A stretch of DNA of 64,000 bases from Bryoerythrophyllum caledonicum (lineage: Eukaryota; Streptophyta; Bryopsida; Pottiales; Pottiaceae): NCBI GenBank assembly GCA_963971425.1, contig OZ020521.1:7643519-7707518 (forward strand), given 5' to 3'. Shown one piece after another: positions 41,799-53,653 of the stretch. Position numbers and translations under genes: made by a program. Every line of letters starts with the position of its first letter. Position 1 is the stretch's first letter. The notes beneath the pieces were generated by a model. It saw nothing but the letters and a program-made list of their open reading frames with translations, was not told where the DNA came from and did no database searches.

Positions 41799-41926
41799 GT
41801 CTACCCTCGAGAGGAGGAAGTAATTTCATTCTACTAATCCATGTCCTGTAGACATGGACTTAGTGGTGGAACAAACAGACACTTTATTCACGTTGGCCCC
41901 TTCACGAACCAAAGTTCTTCTTTTAG
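41799..41926 (+). mobile_element. TTC-tailed repeat module, copy 2 (retroelement 3' end)
   Basis: Same module as 37046-37175, here directly downstream of the decayed retroelement ORF. It contains a perfect hairpin CCATGTCC-TGT-AGACATGG and ends GTTCTTCTTTT. Its position suggests it is the 3' UTR of the retroelement and that the solitary copies are 5'-truncated insertions. Confidence 0.65.
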
Positions 41927-42170
41927 CAAAATGAGGTTCTTCTTGAAGAAACCAATTTAGGAAGATAATGATGATTTTCAAGTGGCCAATTTAGAACTGT
42001 AGCCAATTTTGCCATAGATTGCAACAAAGATGGAAGGTCTCTAATATTTACATATTGATCACATTGTACTAATATATAGTATATATACTCTATGTTTAAT
42101 ATATGATCTTATAATCCTGTTTTCATCCAATAATATAATTCCACTTCATCCCATTTCATCCATGACATAA

Positions 42171-43027
42171 ACCCCTAAGTCCCAAGGCATTTTTACATCA
42201 AAATATTTCAAAGCCGCTTGTTCTAGTGCAATGAGTAAGGAAGAAAACAAAAATTTGTTTTTCTACATTTAATCATAGGTTCTTGATAAAGACTTTTGGT
42301 GTAATCTACTCACAAAGTTTCATAAACTTTGCCCACACAGATTGAAAGATTTTAGTTTTTGAAGTAGAAAAAATGGTTCATTACCTTCCTTGCGTTGAGT
42401 GGATCAGCAGATTTCACTTGGTGTCAAAATATGCACTACACAAGGTCTAGATACTTTACCATCATGTGAAGCATTATGTTAGTTCCTTGCACACCAATTT
42501 TTAGAGGTGGTGAAGGGATGTATCATATTCAAAATAACTGTGCAAGGAAAGGAGGTTTCAAAATTATCAATTCACATTCTTTTTTAGAGCTAAATATGTT
42601 ATAGAATGAAAATTCAAACGGTCAACAAGGTTTACACCACGTTTTGTAGTAGAAATGTTAAAAATATGAAGATCTCCAAGTTCTATGTGGAAGTGAAGAT
42701 TTTTTTGGTACCTTGTCCAACAATGTGTAAAACATTGTTCATGTTAATTTTTAATGTTAATGTTAATGTTAATGTTACTTTTGTAAAACTAATTAATGTT
42801 ATTTTCCCCTAGACAAGAAATTATTTTTGACAATTTAAAAGGACTAAACAATACTCGAAAACTTATGTCCTTTTATAATGAGCACTTATTTCAAAATGTG
42901 CTCACACAAAGCTTTTAGTAACGCCCATCTCCATTAAAGATTTCAAAGAATAATGTTCAAAATTGACATCATAGAAACATAACCAAACCTTCAATAGTCC
43001 CTTGAGGGGACTCTTGGAATTTAAGGG
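42171..43027 (+). mobile_element. TTAA-type B element (B2)
   Basis: 857 bp with left end ACCCCTAAGTCCCAAGG (flanked by ATAA, probably a mutated TTAA) and right end 'ctcttggaatttaaggg' followed by TTAA (43028-43031). The internal blocks match B throughout, including 'gtaccttgtccaacaatgtg'. It lies just downstream of the DUF707 gene's stop codon. Confidence 0.75.
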
Positions 43028-43176
43028 TTAAGAATTGCAACAAAGGATGTGACTGCATTGCAATGGGTTCTTCTCAGATGAGTTGAATTACAGGTTCCAG
43101 AACTGGGAAATATGATACAGAGGGTAAAAACCTAAGCTAAATATGAACTAAATATAATACTAAATGTTAACCCCTT

Positions 43177-46100
43177 TCACCTGAGCTTGGGGTAATTAGC
43201 TGATGAGTCATTTCTGGGTGGAAATGGGTCCACCCAAGATGCATCTTCTGCCGCAGCCTTCTTCCACCTTTCCAAAAATTCCACCATTTCATTACGAGCC
43301 CGTTTCCTCGCCTGAATATACCAACATATTCATAACCATATTAGAACATAATAAAACATAATAAAGCACTTTGTAGATATTCATGAAACTCCTTGTTGAA
43401 TTTTTCTTTTTTTAAATTCTCTTTAGAAGAAAAACTCCGGTCTCTAGTGAGGCCGGCGTGAATTAAGTGTGTGTTCATTCCATCAAACATAGGTTAGTAG
43501 TATGGAAGTCCCACGAAAACAAGATGTTATTTGTTTAAAATCCCATCTTTTAAGATAGTGGAAAAGTGATATTTCTAATAAAAGCTAATGTTCCTAGAAA
43601 CTATGGTATGGCGTTTTTTGTACTTACTTTGGATCTAAGGCTCTCCTTGAACTGCTTCTTTTGTTCAGAAGTAGTAACATTGTTGATGTGAGGGCCTCCA
43701 AGAGATGGAATGCCCTTGTGCAATATATATTCAGCATCTATCACTCCCACTTTCTTGCTTCGGATGCCCTGGAAGTAGAGGAAAGACAAGGTTATCTCCA
43801 ATTATCAAGGGTTACTTTGAAGTTGCCCATAATGTCGATGAGGCCCATAATTGCACAACCATTGGAAAAGATTAGAAAGTTAGTATTAGAAAGTTTACCT
43901 ATACGATCGTAATTAGGAAAGATTTGATGAGATCCAACTGGTGCCATTCTGTGCATAACTAAGGTAACTCATGTACTATACACTCTATAAATATATCCTT
44001 CATTTCTTACAAAATATTCCAAAACTCCTTGTCTAAATTTGGTTTTTAACTTTTCATATATATAATATTCTGATTATATTATAGGATATCTAAGCTAACA
44101 TAAACATGGTGAAGTTAAGGCTCTTGAGTTATACAAAAGCTTCCCCAAAATCTAAAATATACCTAAATGAGTGCCTTAACTGGAAAGGACCCAGAATCAA
44201 ATTATTTCGACACTGAAGTGATGAAACCAACAGTGAATGTGAAGATGAAATGTACACACCTGTGAACAATAACCAATTTTGATGTCAAAGCCCCAGCCAT
44301 GCACCAGATCATTCTGTGCATACAACCACAGAATTGAGAAATAAGGCACATAATTCATAACATATATGCTTGTTTGTCCTCATGACAAACTGGGCAATAC
44401 TTTTTTTTAAAGTCTTGAAAAACATGGGCAAATTTTCAATCCATCCTTAAATCATGCGCACCTGAATCATGTGCCAGGCACACCGCCAAGCCGCTTTTGA
44501 GAACACTGGTGCCATTACCTCAACATACCTACATCTCACACAAAATCACCATCCAAATGTTTAACTCAACACATAGACCCGACCAGACTTCTGCATAACA
44601 AAAACAAGAGAAAAACAAAATAAAGAAGAAGAATCCTGGTCTCTGAAGAAGGCAAGAGTGAATGTCTTATTCTACCACAGGACATAGATTAGTAGTATCC
44701 CCTTCTAAAAGGGTAGACACTTAAAGTTAAAGTTTTGATAAGGAGTGCGCACCCTGTGCACGGGGGCCCATTGCTCTCCTTGTTGCACAAAGTTGTGTTG
44801 TGATGTGCCATAATCATCCTGGTCAAAAGCAAACCACCAAACAACAGTTTTTTACATATAAAAGTCGAACAAATTGCCAATCCTACATCTAAATAATTAA
44901 TTACACATTGTCACAACCTGATATCAACATGTTTACATCCATAATTTAGATGTTATTTTTTATCCGAGTCTTTTATTTCTCTGTGATAGTTGTTTGAAAT
45001 TTTTTGAACTTCACAAATATGAAGTAAAAGTACTAAGTTGTTTTTGGGTTGCAAAACTAGTATGAGTTATTCGGGCAAAGTCCGTACGAGTGGGCTCTTC
45101 CGGAAGGTTGTCGCCGTGTAAGCATATGGTGAATCTCTGAAGAAGCAGGGTCAAGAGCAGGCTGAGAAATCTCAAATCCTTCCGCCTCCATAATCTCCAA
45201 ATACCTGATCACAATTTTATGTCCAAAATGAAAAAGTCAATTTCACAAGTACTAGAAAAAAAATGTAACTTGCCCCAAGAAATACTTGCTCGGTCGGACT
45301 TCGATTAAGAACTCATTTTGGAATTAGAACAAAGTCCCAGACTCCAAATCGTGGCTCTCAAAGAAGATTTCATAATGCTATATAATGTCTTACTTGTCAG
45401 CGTGAAAATGTTCCACTCCCAAGTCCTCATCCCAAATGAAGACATAGTTGTACTCCGCAACAATGTCCGGATGCATAAACCGCTTTACAAACCACCTACG
45501 CACAACAAACACAATGTTAGAATATACAATAAGCCAGGCCTAGAAACATTAACATTAGGTTCATCAACAAAGCCATATTCCCCTTACCACCAAAGTCATC
45601 AGTTAATCTCAAGACAAAAGAAAAGAGTTGGCATTATAATGATCATAAGAGTGTACCATTTGGTTTGATGTAGGCCGACGATGTGTATGGATTTGTTGCT
45701 CCATGGGAGGTCATGCCATTGGTCGACGACGCCATCGTAGTGGAACAGCATGATGATAAAATTGCTTAATGGAAACTGGAGGAAAACACAAGAAGAACTA
45801 GGTTAGCTGTATTTTTTTTTGTAATAGATGTAACAAAATAAAGGATAGCAAAATCACCCACTCTGTTGACGATGTCGTTCACTATCTGCTTTTGCTTTAT
45901 GCCCACCGCCATTGCCAACAAATTCTTGGGCACTGTTTGCTCAGCCTGCAGATTATGGAAAATGTTAATGGTAAAGGCAAATCAAACAAGAGTTTTGACC
46001 TCTTTCCTCATTTTGAAATCAGCCCTAAATAGCTTTAAATATCTATAATCAGCTCAAAGGATTCATGGTACAATAAGGCCTTTCATTCAAAAAGGAGCTA

Positions 46101-46860
46101 ATACTTCTAACTTGGGTTTGAGATCCACATCTAGTACAAGGAAATAATTATAAACCAAGAGTCTGATTCTTATTAAAACCTCAACAAAAACTCACAAGAA
46201 AGCATCCAAAATAAGTCAGAAACTAAATTATTTTCTATAAAACAAGAATAGAGATGCTGAAACAAATGTGCTAGTACCTTAATCTCTTGTTCCAAGTCGA
46301 CAAGAGAGCGGAGCTGTAAGTCAGTTGTCTCCACAATTATTCCCTTCGGTAAAGCATCAGTGCCACCTCTCCTACAATGGGCCTTACTCGAATTTAAACG
46401 CTCTTCACTGGCCTGTAAAAAAAAATCCAAAAAATATTTTTAAAAAGAGTCAAATGATAAGAACAAAGAGGATAGTGGTAATGGATAGTTTAGGGTTTAG
46501 GGTTCAGGCTTACTTGTAAAGCTCCAGATAACCTATTCACAATGGCTTTCTGCACCAACAACAAACCACTACTGTACTCAATACTCAAATGACTTCCATA
46601 AACAGAAAGTATCCTCATAAAAAAAAAGGTGAAGTTGGAGATATATTCATTACTTCGCCAAAATGACTTGAAATACACCACATGGTACTCATGTCTTCCT
46701 CAACCATGGTGGACAAAGTAGAATTGAAAAGGAAATACCATAGAAACGGAGAAGTGAGTGTACATACCTTGACGTTTTGGTCATTGGCCACCATGGTGGT
46801 GACAAGAAATGTGATGGCAATGACCGCCATAGCCAAGTAGGGCAGCTTGGTGTACCACAT
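43177..46860 (-). CDS. DUF707 family protein, single-pass type II membrane anchor
   Basis: Twelve coding exons on the minus strand keep one frame: 46860-46768 (exon from 46908), 46549-46514, 46412-46278, 45945-45862, 45775-45657, 45495-45394, 45204-45088, 44818-44753, 44528-44462, 44313-44260, 43768-43628 and 43311-43177, giving 382 residues, normal for the family. A signal anchor (LPYLAMAVIAITFLVTTMV) follows the start. Family hallmarks in order: ALPKGI, KNLLAMAVGIKQK, FIIMLFHYDG, YNYVFIWDEDLGVEHF, ISQPALDP, GPPCTG, YVEVMAPVFS, HGWGFDIKIGYC, and GVIDAEYILHKGIPSLGG. The family is plant-specific, Golgi/secretory in topology and annotated in Arabidopsis as 'lysine ketoglutarate reductase trans-splicing related'; its activity is unknown, though DED suggests a glycosyltransferase-like site (inference). 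The first exon is open upstream of the ATG, so the start could lie in a farther exon. Confidence 0.9.
43425..43510 (-). mobile_element. TTC-tailed repeat module in DUF707 intron, copy 3
   Basis: The reverse complement matches the module (ACTACTAACCTATG, TGGAATGAACACACAC, TTCACGCCGGCC). It lies in the last intron (43312-43627), in the same orientation as the gene. Confidence 0.6.
44636..44715 (-). mobile_element. TTC-tailed repeat module in DUF707 intron, copy 4
   Basis: The reverse complement starts GTCTACCC, has CTACTAATCTATGTCCTGTGG and ends with a TTCTTCTTC tail next to the intron's AT-rich part. It lies in the intron 44529-44752, again sense to the gene. Confidence 0.6.
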
Positions 46861-48736
46861 CAGCTTCTTGACCCTGCTGTTGTTCGCAAGCAGGTTCTTC
46901 CCTGAGGCCTGAAAACATGAATACTTATGAGAAAAACTTGTTTCAGAGATAGGTTATCCTAAAGCACTTGCAAAAACCTATTGTTTATCCTAAGGCAATT
47001 GCAAATAACTAGTACTAGCTAGGTATTCTTAACAATAAAAAGTGTCAAAAAACCTGTGTATGTTACGGTAAAAGTGCTGAAAATCTGAGCGCTGTTTGCA
47101 CTACAAACGCTGCATGTAGTGTGGACTAAAGTAGTTTGAGATCCTACACTAATTGGAAATTTACATCCAATCCGCGACTGAAGCACACTTGCTTGAAAAC
47201 AAATAGCCATTAAAATTGACATGCATGTGCTTGATGAAAGCTAGTGTGGGTGGTCCACATCAATTATGAATCCACGCTGTATTCAGTGTTTGGTGTAGTG
47301 ATTGCGGGGAACCGCATCGGACACTTTGCGTAGTGGAAAAAAAACAAGAGCGCACTTCCTATAGTGCCAAACGATAATCATAAGAATCTTCCATTATAAT
47401 GTGTAGAGATTGCGCACCGAGGGAGTGAACGTGGGTAAAATAACTGGTGATTGCTTCAGCCATTTGCCTAAAGCTTGCGACATTGCTCCAGAGTAAGCAA
47501 AACCGCTCCGTCAGTGACCTAGAATTTTGTGCCTGCAACGGGAATGCAACAGAACTAGATAAGTGGTGAGAATTCAACAAAAATGAATGCTCCCCTGAAA
47601 GAAGACCGGAGACATCTTGTCTATCAGGATTCAACAGACGTGAACGATTCCCTGAGTGAAAATAGCATGCACGCTTTCTCAGGAGACTCGCCACTAAAAT
47701 CTGCATCTAGGCTAGCACCAAGGTCTCCCAGAAGGCTGCATTCATACTCAACCAGATTATGACACAAACTCTTGCTGAAAAATCGATTGGCAATCGAAAC
47801 ATCCTTTCTAAAAGGACGAGAGCAACGATCAGAACTGCTTCAAATTTACAACCAGATAGTAAACCTAACTGAATTCATACTTTCTACTAGCAAACCAGGT
47901 CACAACACAAAATCTTCCTGAAAATGTAATCACAGCAACGTCCTCAACTGGGAATCTGACCGTTCAAACTGCCCTCAAACTCACAAGCAGGAGCAGCTCC
48001 AGAAACTGAGGCGGCAAAGCTCGCAACCACTCTACTCCCAACACTAGAATCACATTCTAGCAAACAAAGATAGAGAAAACTCCAATCCCTGGAGTGAATA
48101 GATTAGTGAAAACTGCTGCCCCACTTCAGTTCTAGCAAACCTCCACATTAGTACCAACTCACCCGAAACAGACAGACCACATCAAAGTCGTGGCTACCTC
48201 ACCAGTGACGATCGTGATGTCGAGCTGTACTGTCTGTCTGTGTTGTTTCTAGTGTCTGTGTTCGTGTCTGTTTGCTGGTTCGGCGGGGCAGGACTTTGCT
48301 GGTTGTGATTGACTTTGAGCAACGGAGGTGGTGGTCGGAAATAGCATGCGTCCGATGCAACGGTGGAGCCGGGTCACTAATTGAGGGGCGTGCGTTATTA
48401 TTGCAGCTTGCGGCGCGGCCCCACCCTTGCATGTCCTGATCTGGACTCTGCCGCGGCGGCGATGTGGAGGATCTCCTTGTGTGCAGTAGCTGTTGTTGGC
48501 GTAAAGGACGGTTGGATGTCATTAGAGTTTTCCTGAAAATATCCAGTATGGCCACCTCGGATTAGATCCTGCATCCTTACTTGGCTTGAATTTGGACTTC
48601 CAAAATTAGGACACAAAAAGGTTGGGTGACTAGGTGAGGGTGTAGCCGGATTTAGGGTGCAGTCATGAATGGAGGAGGCTATATGGAGATGTAGAAATCA
48701 TGCACATGTGCATGTCGGACCTAGGTTTATGGGTGG
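46861..48736 (-). other. Probable 5' region of the DUF707 gene
   Basis: No second gene is recognised. A GC-richer block at about 48203-48616 (minus) ends at a good donor (CACTG|GTGAGGTAG, exon end 48203) and may be a non-coding or partly coding first exon, spliced to 46908. If so the gene's promoter lies around 48.6 kb, next to the PIF/Harbinger element. Scattered 'ctacacta' motifs occur at 47080-47160. Confidence 0.4.
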
Positions 48737-49549
48737 TTTACACTATGGACCACAAGGATTGACCAAGTGAGATCATTTGTTTTCATGGTCATGGCTCTTG
48801 GTCTAGAGCTGTGACTATGAAAAATGAAAAATCATTTTTTGAGTGTCTTGGTTACTTCTCATAGTGTAAAGTGCATTTGGACTGGGACAAGTGTGGGCTG
48901 ATTTTTTAATGTATATTTACTAATCCGGGAAATTTTTAATTAAAAATAATAAATAAAATAAATTTCAGCCAATCATTGATTTTGGCTCAACGGTCCCCTT
49001 GATTTCCGTTGAGTCGGCCTATTTGCCTCGACCAAACTAAAAACACATTATCCACTCGGCAAAAAATAGTATACTTAGGTAACCTCGAACTTCGTGGTCA
49101 ATCTCCTTTTTTCAAGGTAGTGTAAAGCGAACTTGGACCGAGACAACTTTCTTGGCCAATCACAAATTTTAGAGGGCCGTGGTCAATCTCCATGGTCCGC
49201 AGTGTAGAGCGCCCCTCACCCTCTCCTTCTTCCTCCTTGATTCCACCTTCCCTCTCTTCTTGACTTTCTTTTCTTCTCTTCTCTTGAAATTTCAGTGACT
49301 AGGGTTGCAATGGAGGGGAGGAGGAGGGATGCTTAGGCTATATATGTGCTTGCACATGCTTGTTTCACACATTGTGAGCATCTAAGCACTAATTTTACAA
49401 TGAGAGTGGGAGAAATTGGCAATTTTCAGCATCTTTTGGAAGAGTAAGGGACGAGGAACACGAAGCATTTGGAGTTTTGCAAGATAAGGTGGATCTATGG
49501 ATCGATTGTTATTGGACTCATACACCGAAGGGCAATTCAAGGTAAGAAC

Positions 49550-50443
49550 ACGAGGTAAATTTGCTACTTTCAAATTTCTTTGTGAGAAGTTAGGGCCGTT
49601 TTTGCAAAAAGACATACACCTTTCATAAATTCAATTATTGTGGAAGCTAGAATTAGAGATACGTTGACAAGGCTAGGATCTGGCAATGGAAAATTGCTCA
49701 TAGGAGATTTGTATGGAGTTGTTGAATGTACAGTTTCAAAAATTATGAGAGAATTTTGTAAAGCCCTTACACAACATTTGCAACAAATATTTGTTTCAAA
49801 TGCCTAGTGAATTGCAGTTTAGGGCTATAGCTAAAGAGTTTGAAGCACTACATGGCATTCCGTACAGTATAGGCACAACAGACGGGTCGCATATTGGAGT
49901 ATTGTGCCAATGGTTGGTGGAGAAGATTATTATTGCCAAAAGTTGTTCTATTTGGCTTTTCTTCAAGGAGATGTTGATGTAAAATGCGGATTTTGAGATT
50001 ACGAGTTTGGTTGGACTAGTAGTCTTCAAGATTGGGCTATTTTCAAGTTACAAAAATTGGAAGGGCTTGTATGGAGGAAAATTGCATCCGTACAAATTGA
50101 TAGGGGATGCAACATATCCTGTTAGATTGTAGATGTATTGTCCATTTAAGGGAGGAAAGACCAAACTCTCACAAATACATACAAATTGGAATTTCATTCA
50201 ATCTTCAACCCGAATGTATGTGGAGAGGGAATTTGGAATCTTAAACAGGCGATGAGGAATTATCATGAAGAGGTGTGATATACCATTGAGGATGATACCG
50301 GATATTGTCTCATCATGGATTGTGATGCACGATTTGTACATCACATTCAAGGATAGATTCAATGTGGAATGGATTACAGAAGCCAAGGAACAACTACAAG
50401 AAAGAATAGATAGTGGTAATTTAAGAGAAGGTCAAGAATTCTA
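49550..50443 (+). pseudogene. PIF/Harbinger transposase relic (DDE_Tnp_4)
   Basis: Fragments in shifting frames read FLCEKLGPFLQKDIHLS, LYGVVECTVSKIMREF, IPYSIGTTDGSHIG (first catalytic D at 49881), GDATYP (second D at 50106), MYVEREFGIL (region of the catalytic E), and DIPLRMIPDIVSS. The order and spacing are those of HARBI1-like transposases. Several stops and frameshifts make it inactive. Confidence 0.8.
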
Positions 50444-50662
50444 AAAGGGCATCAATTCACGAAGTAAAGAATGAAATTTCGAGTAGGTATAATTTTATGG
50501 CAGCAAATGAAGTGAACGATGAAGAGGTAGAAACCTTCTTATCGAAGGAGAATGAAAGGGTCTGAAGACTTGTTTCGTGAAATTACAACAACGCATGAAG
50601 TTCTGGCCAAAAGCCTATGGCATTACAAAATCCAGAAGGAGTAAAATCTAGTGTTTTCTGAT

Positions 50663-50966
50663 ACTACACTAAACATCGCATTTAGTGTTGTCTACACTAA
50701 ATACGAACCCTTACACTAAATGTAAGAATCACAATTAGTGTAATGACACAACATTACACTAAATGTGAAACATTACACTATACGTGAATGGCAGTAAAAA
50801 TGGGTGTTTTTTTTTTACTTGTGCACAATTAGTGTATGAAAAAGCTTGTCGCAGTGAATAAAATGACTATTAGTGTATGAAAAAGCTTGTGAACTTGTTC
50901 GCAAATAGTGTAGTAGGATAATTGCACTATTTGTGTGACTACACTTAATGCGATGTTTAGTGTAGT
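50663..50966. mobile_element. MITE with 29-bp terminal inverted repeats
   Basis: A 304-bp unit with ends ACTACACTAAACATCGCATT and its inverse, about 29 bp with two mismatches, flanked by TCTGAT direct repeats (50657-50662 and 50967-50972). The inside holds many copies of 'ACACTAAAT', subterminal repeats as found in CACTA or hAT elements. It is inserted between the two PIF/Harbinger ORFs. The superfamily is uncertain because the target duplication is 6-7 bp. Confidence 0.85.
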
Positions 50967-51099
50967 TCTGATTCTATGGAGGAATAGCTAAAACCTCTCT
51001 AAAAGTGCTACAAAATTACAATCCATGTTTTTCAACAAATCTGCAAACTGTTGGAAGGTAGAAATCAAAATGATAGAATTTCCTACCACTTGCTGCAAT

Positions 51100-51474
51100 A
51101 GCCCTTCAATTGTGTCTTGACTTTTTTTTCTTTTCTTGTATACTTGGTCTTGTAGAGGAATTGACTTGTGCCAATTCGAGAGTTGTAGGTGGTGAAGTAA
51201 TTGTTTCGAATGTGTTGTCTTCTTCCATAGCACTTGGCGGGATTTGGTTGTGAAGACTTGCACGTTTACTGATCCATATGTCCATGTCTTCAAACCAACA
51301 ACACTCTTGTTTTTGATCCGTCTCCAAAATTTCATTTGCCCTCTTGTTATTTCGAGATTCAGTCAAGATAGTTTTGTACTTCTTCTTACAAGAAGTCATG
51401 TCCAATTGAATCCTCAAATTCCCGCAACTGCTTGGACTTGTAACTTCATTCACACATTCATTCCTACAACACAT
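51100..51474 (-). pseudogene. Myb/SANT-like ORF of the PIF/Harbinger element
   Basis: The minus-strand frame has CKKKYKTILTESRNNKRANE, then a Trp-containing QECCWFEDMDIWISKRA motif, resembling the last helices of plant Myb/SANT-like domains that partner PIF transposases, followed by a Ser/Thr-rich linker and a C-terminal segment continuing out of frame to about 50988 (ISTFQQFADLLKNM). The N-terminal helices are not obvious; a frame at 51650-52003 may hold decayed upstream sequence. Confidence 0.55.
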
Positions 51475-52380
51475 GTCTCAAATAGGATAATTATGGCCAA
51501 AAACAAGCTCAAAAGGGGTGAAAATGCAAAGAAGAATCTTCTTTGGATGCGGTAAATAGACACCTTTATTGTACCTTCCTCTTAATTCACGTCCAAAATT
51601 TCCTTTCCTCTTGTGAACCCACTATGTGTGATTTGAGTGCCAATTTCTTCTAATTCTCTCTCACTACAAGGAAGTATTCTAAAAAAAAAGGTGTAGAAAT
51701 AGGGAGAAATGCACTACAATGTGAAGCAAACAAATTTGACCCATGCCGAAATTGCACTTCAGAAATTTCAGATGGTGCATCTCTTAGAGGCAAAGAAAAT
51801 GTTGTTGCAAATTTCATCCACTCGGAGTTTTGCGACCATGTCTGTCCTTCCAAATCTCTACGCTCCCCATCCGTATTATATCCCTCCATTGAAGGAAAAA
51901 ATAGGAAAAAAAATTCAGCGACAATCAACACAAAACATGCAAAAATACTGCATACACAAGAAATGAGAGAGGGAGGGAAACTGAACATAAGGCCTTTATT
52001 CACTTCTTTTGCACTCCAACGGCCTCAAAAAAACAATGTAAAAAATAGTGTCCCAACATCCTACAATAACATGGGAAAAATTAGAGAAAAATAATTAAAA
52101 GATAATAAATAAAATAAAATTTAACCAATCATTGATTTTCAACCCAATGGCCCCCTTGATTTCCGTCGAGTTGACCTCTTTGCCTCAATCCAACGTAATA
52201 TCCACTGGACCAAGAAACATTATCTACTTGGCAGAAAATAACATACTTAGATAACCTTGAACTCCGTGGTCAATCTTGTTATTTCAAGGTAGTGTAAAGC
52301 AAACTCGGATTAGGACAACTACCGTGACCAATCACAAATTTTAGAGGGTTGTGGTCAATCTCCGTGGTCCAAAGTGTAAA

Positions 52381-53350
52381 TCGCTCCTTAGGAGCCTAGG
52401 TGGAGTATGTAATACTGTAGTATTATTCAAGGAATGCGAGCCTATGGTCCATGAAATACGCACGATGAGATCTCTCACCCTCTCAATATTTCTGTTTTTA
52501 AATCTCACCATGATTTTGCAATTAGAAAAGAAGACAAGGTCTTCAAAAGGTACTGCAGATGGTCTTTCTGGCTGACATAAGGTGGCCACCCTCCAAAAAT
52601 CAGACTTATAGAAAAACTCTATAAGGTAAGCCCCTCTAAATCCGACAAGTTAAGGATGTGCATATATGGAGAGAGGAGAAAATTATACTATTATTTTTCA
52701 GTGATAGCCAATAGAATTACAATTCCAACCCAAGTGATTTCATATTTTTCCGATGAAAACTGAAGTAGTTATGAATTTTCAAACTGTGCAGCCATGTTTA
52801 GTGGTGGCCAACAATAGGTACCCCCATAAAACCAACAACCAAAAGTAAGGGTCTTGACTAATAGCAAACCTCCATTTGGAGCTCAGTTGTTGGTAATGGG
52901 ATGGAAGATGTTTGAATATACCCCAATTTTATAGGCGTTGGCCATGGATTTTTGTTGGTTATGGGGAGGCTTACCTTAACATAGATCTCAATATTATATT
53001 GGTTGCACAATGCATTTTGGAGAGGTGGACCCTTGTCTTAATGGCACCCTCTTTTTTTTCTCCTTCTTCCACTTTAGAAGATCCAAAAAAAATTGCCTCA
53101 ATTTTATCGAGGCCTCGACTGCTTTAAATAGGTCTCCTATCCAAAACTAAAATGGGGGCCATGTTTAACCCCACCCCCCCTCCGAAGATACCTTGTGCAA
53201 CCAAAATATTGAGATCCTCATTTATTATACCTTTAGTTATTACACCAAACTGACTAGTATTTAGTGTCATATGGCAATCAATAATTGACGCTCCTTGTAT
53301 ATATTAATGATGGTATTAAGATAAGCCTCCTCCCCCTAGTACTGCACAAG
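52381..53350. repeat. Intergenic with repeat H (52650-53010)
   Basis: No gene. The stretch 52650-53010 is a contiguous copy of a repeat whose second copy (53658-53804 plus 54849-55010) is split by about 1 kb of TTAA-bounded sequence. The contiguous copy serves as an empty site. Confidence 0.6.
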
Positions 53351-53354
53351 TTAA

Positions 53355-53653
53355 TCCTTTAACGTCTACGTGGACGACGAGAGTCAGAGGCAATCTACGA
53401 GTGTAGTAGATTAGGTAAAACATCATCCACACTGTGGATACATTTTAGCACAAAAATCTACAACCCCACTTCATAGGAATCATTGTAGTTTGTTGATGCC
53501 TGCATGGATTAGAGATTGGAATGATCTGTTAGAAAGTTAATGAGGAGCTCAAAATGTTCAGAGTACGCAACATACAATAGACTATTGTAGAAAGAGTTAC
53601 AAGAGAAAAAGCACAAAAAAGAACCCTGCTAGGGCCTCTTAGGCGCTAAAGGA
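53355..53653 (-). mobile_element. TTAA-type C element (C2)
   Basis: A 299-bp unit flanked by TTAA at 53351-53354 and 53654-53657. The right terminus TTAGGCGCTAAAGGA mirrors the left end of C1. Internal similarity to C1 in reverse orientation includes 'gcatggattagagattgg' and 'aatctac...gtgtagtagatta'. Confidence 0.8.

Larger units (their letters stand above)
37460..41926 (+). mobile_element. Decayed retroelement with RNase H domain
   Basis: Plus-strand fragments in several frames form one broken ORF: 37472-37738, 37845-38210, 38221-38655, 38544-38768, then an RNase H domain. Its first catalytic Asp is in TDGSFKEPS (about 39390) and the next in IFMDSINVLYLLNT (about 40500). The helix E has become K (ILRAKMIAI), and the last D has become H (RAHANIECNEQAHKLAKEG). 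The C-terminal part runs to about 41460 (TCGTQRCHGNARFKLDLLCV) with out-of-frame remains to 41714. The 3' end carries the TTC-ending module (41799-41926). I could not find a reverse transcriptase motif, so the exact class (LINE-like or other) is open. Many stops show it is long dead. Confidence 0.65.
48737..52380. mobile_element. Decayed PIF/Harbinger DNA transposon, about 3.6 kb
   Basis: Terminal inverted repeats TTTACACTATGGACCAC (48737) and GTGGTCCAAAGTGTAAA (ending 52380) extend for about 30 bp with a few mismatches. Inside are a plus-strand transposase relic and a convergent minus-strand Myb/SANT-like ORF, the two genes typical of PIF/Harbinger. A direct repeat of about 270 bp occurs next to the left (48941-49208) and right (52095-52380) ends. 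The left copy itself ends in a TIR-like GGTCCGCAGTGTAGAG, so the left part may be a smaller derivative element. I see no clear target duplication. Confidence 0.7.

Noticed and set aside
48199-48616. Separate small gene upstream of DUF707
   Set aside because: The frames are Ser/Thr/Arg-rich without domain. A donor at 48203 makes a 5' exon of the DUF707 gene more likely.
50663-50966. CACTA transposon end
   Set aside because: CACTA is present in the terminus, but the sequence outside it is also inverted-repeat and the flanking duplication is 6-7 bp, not 3.
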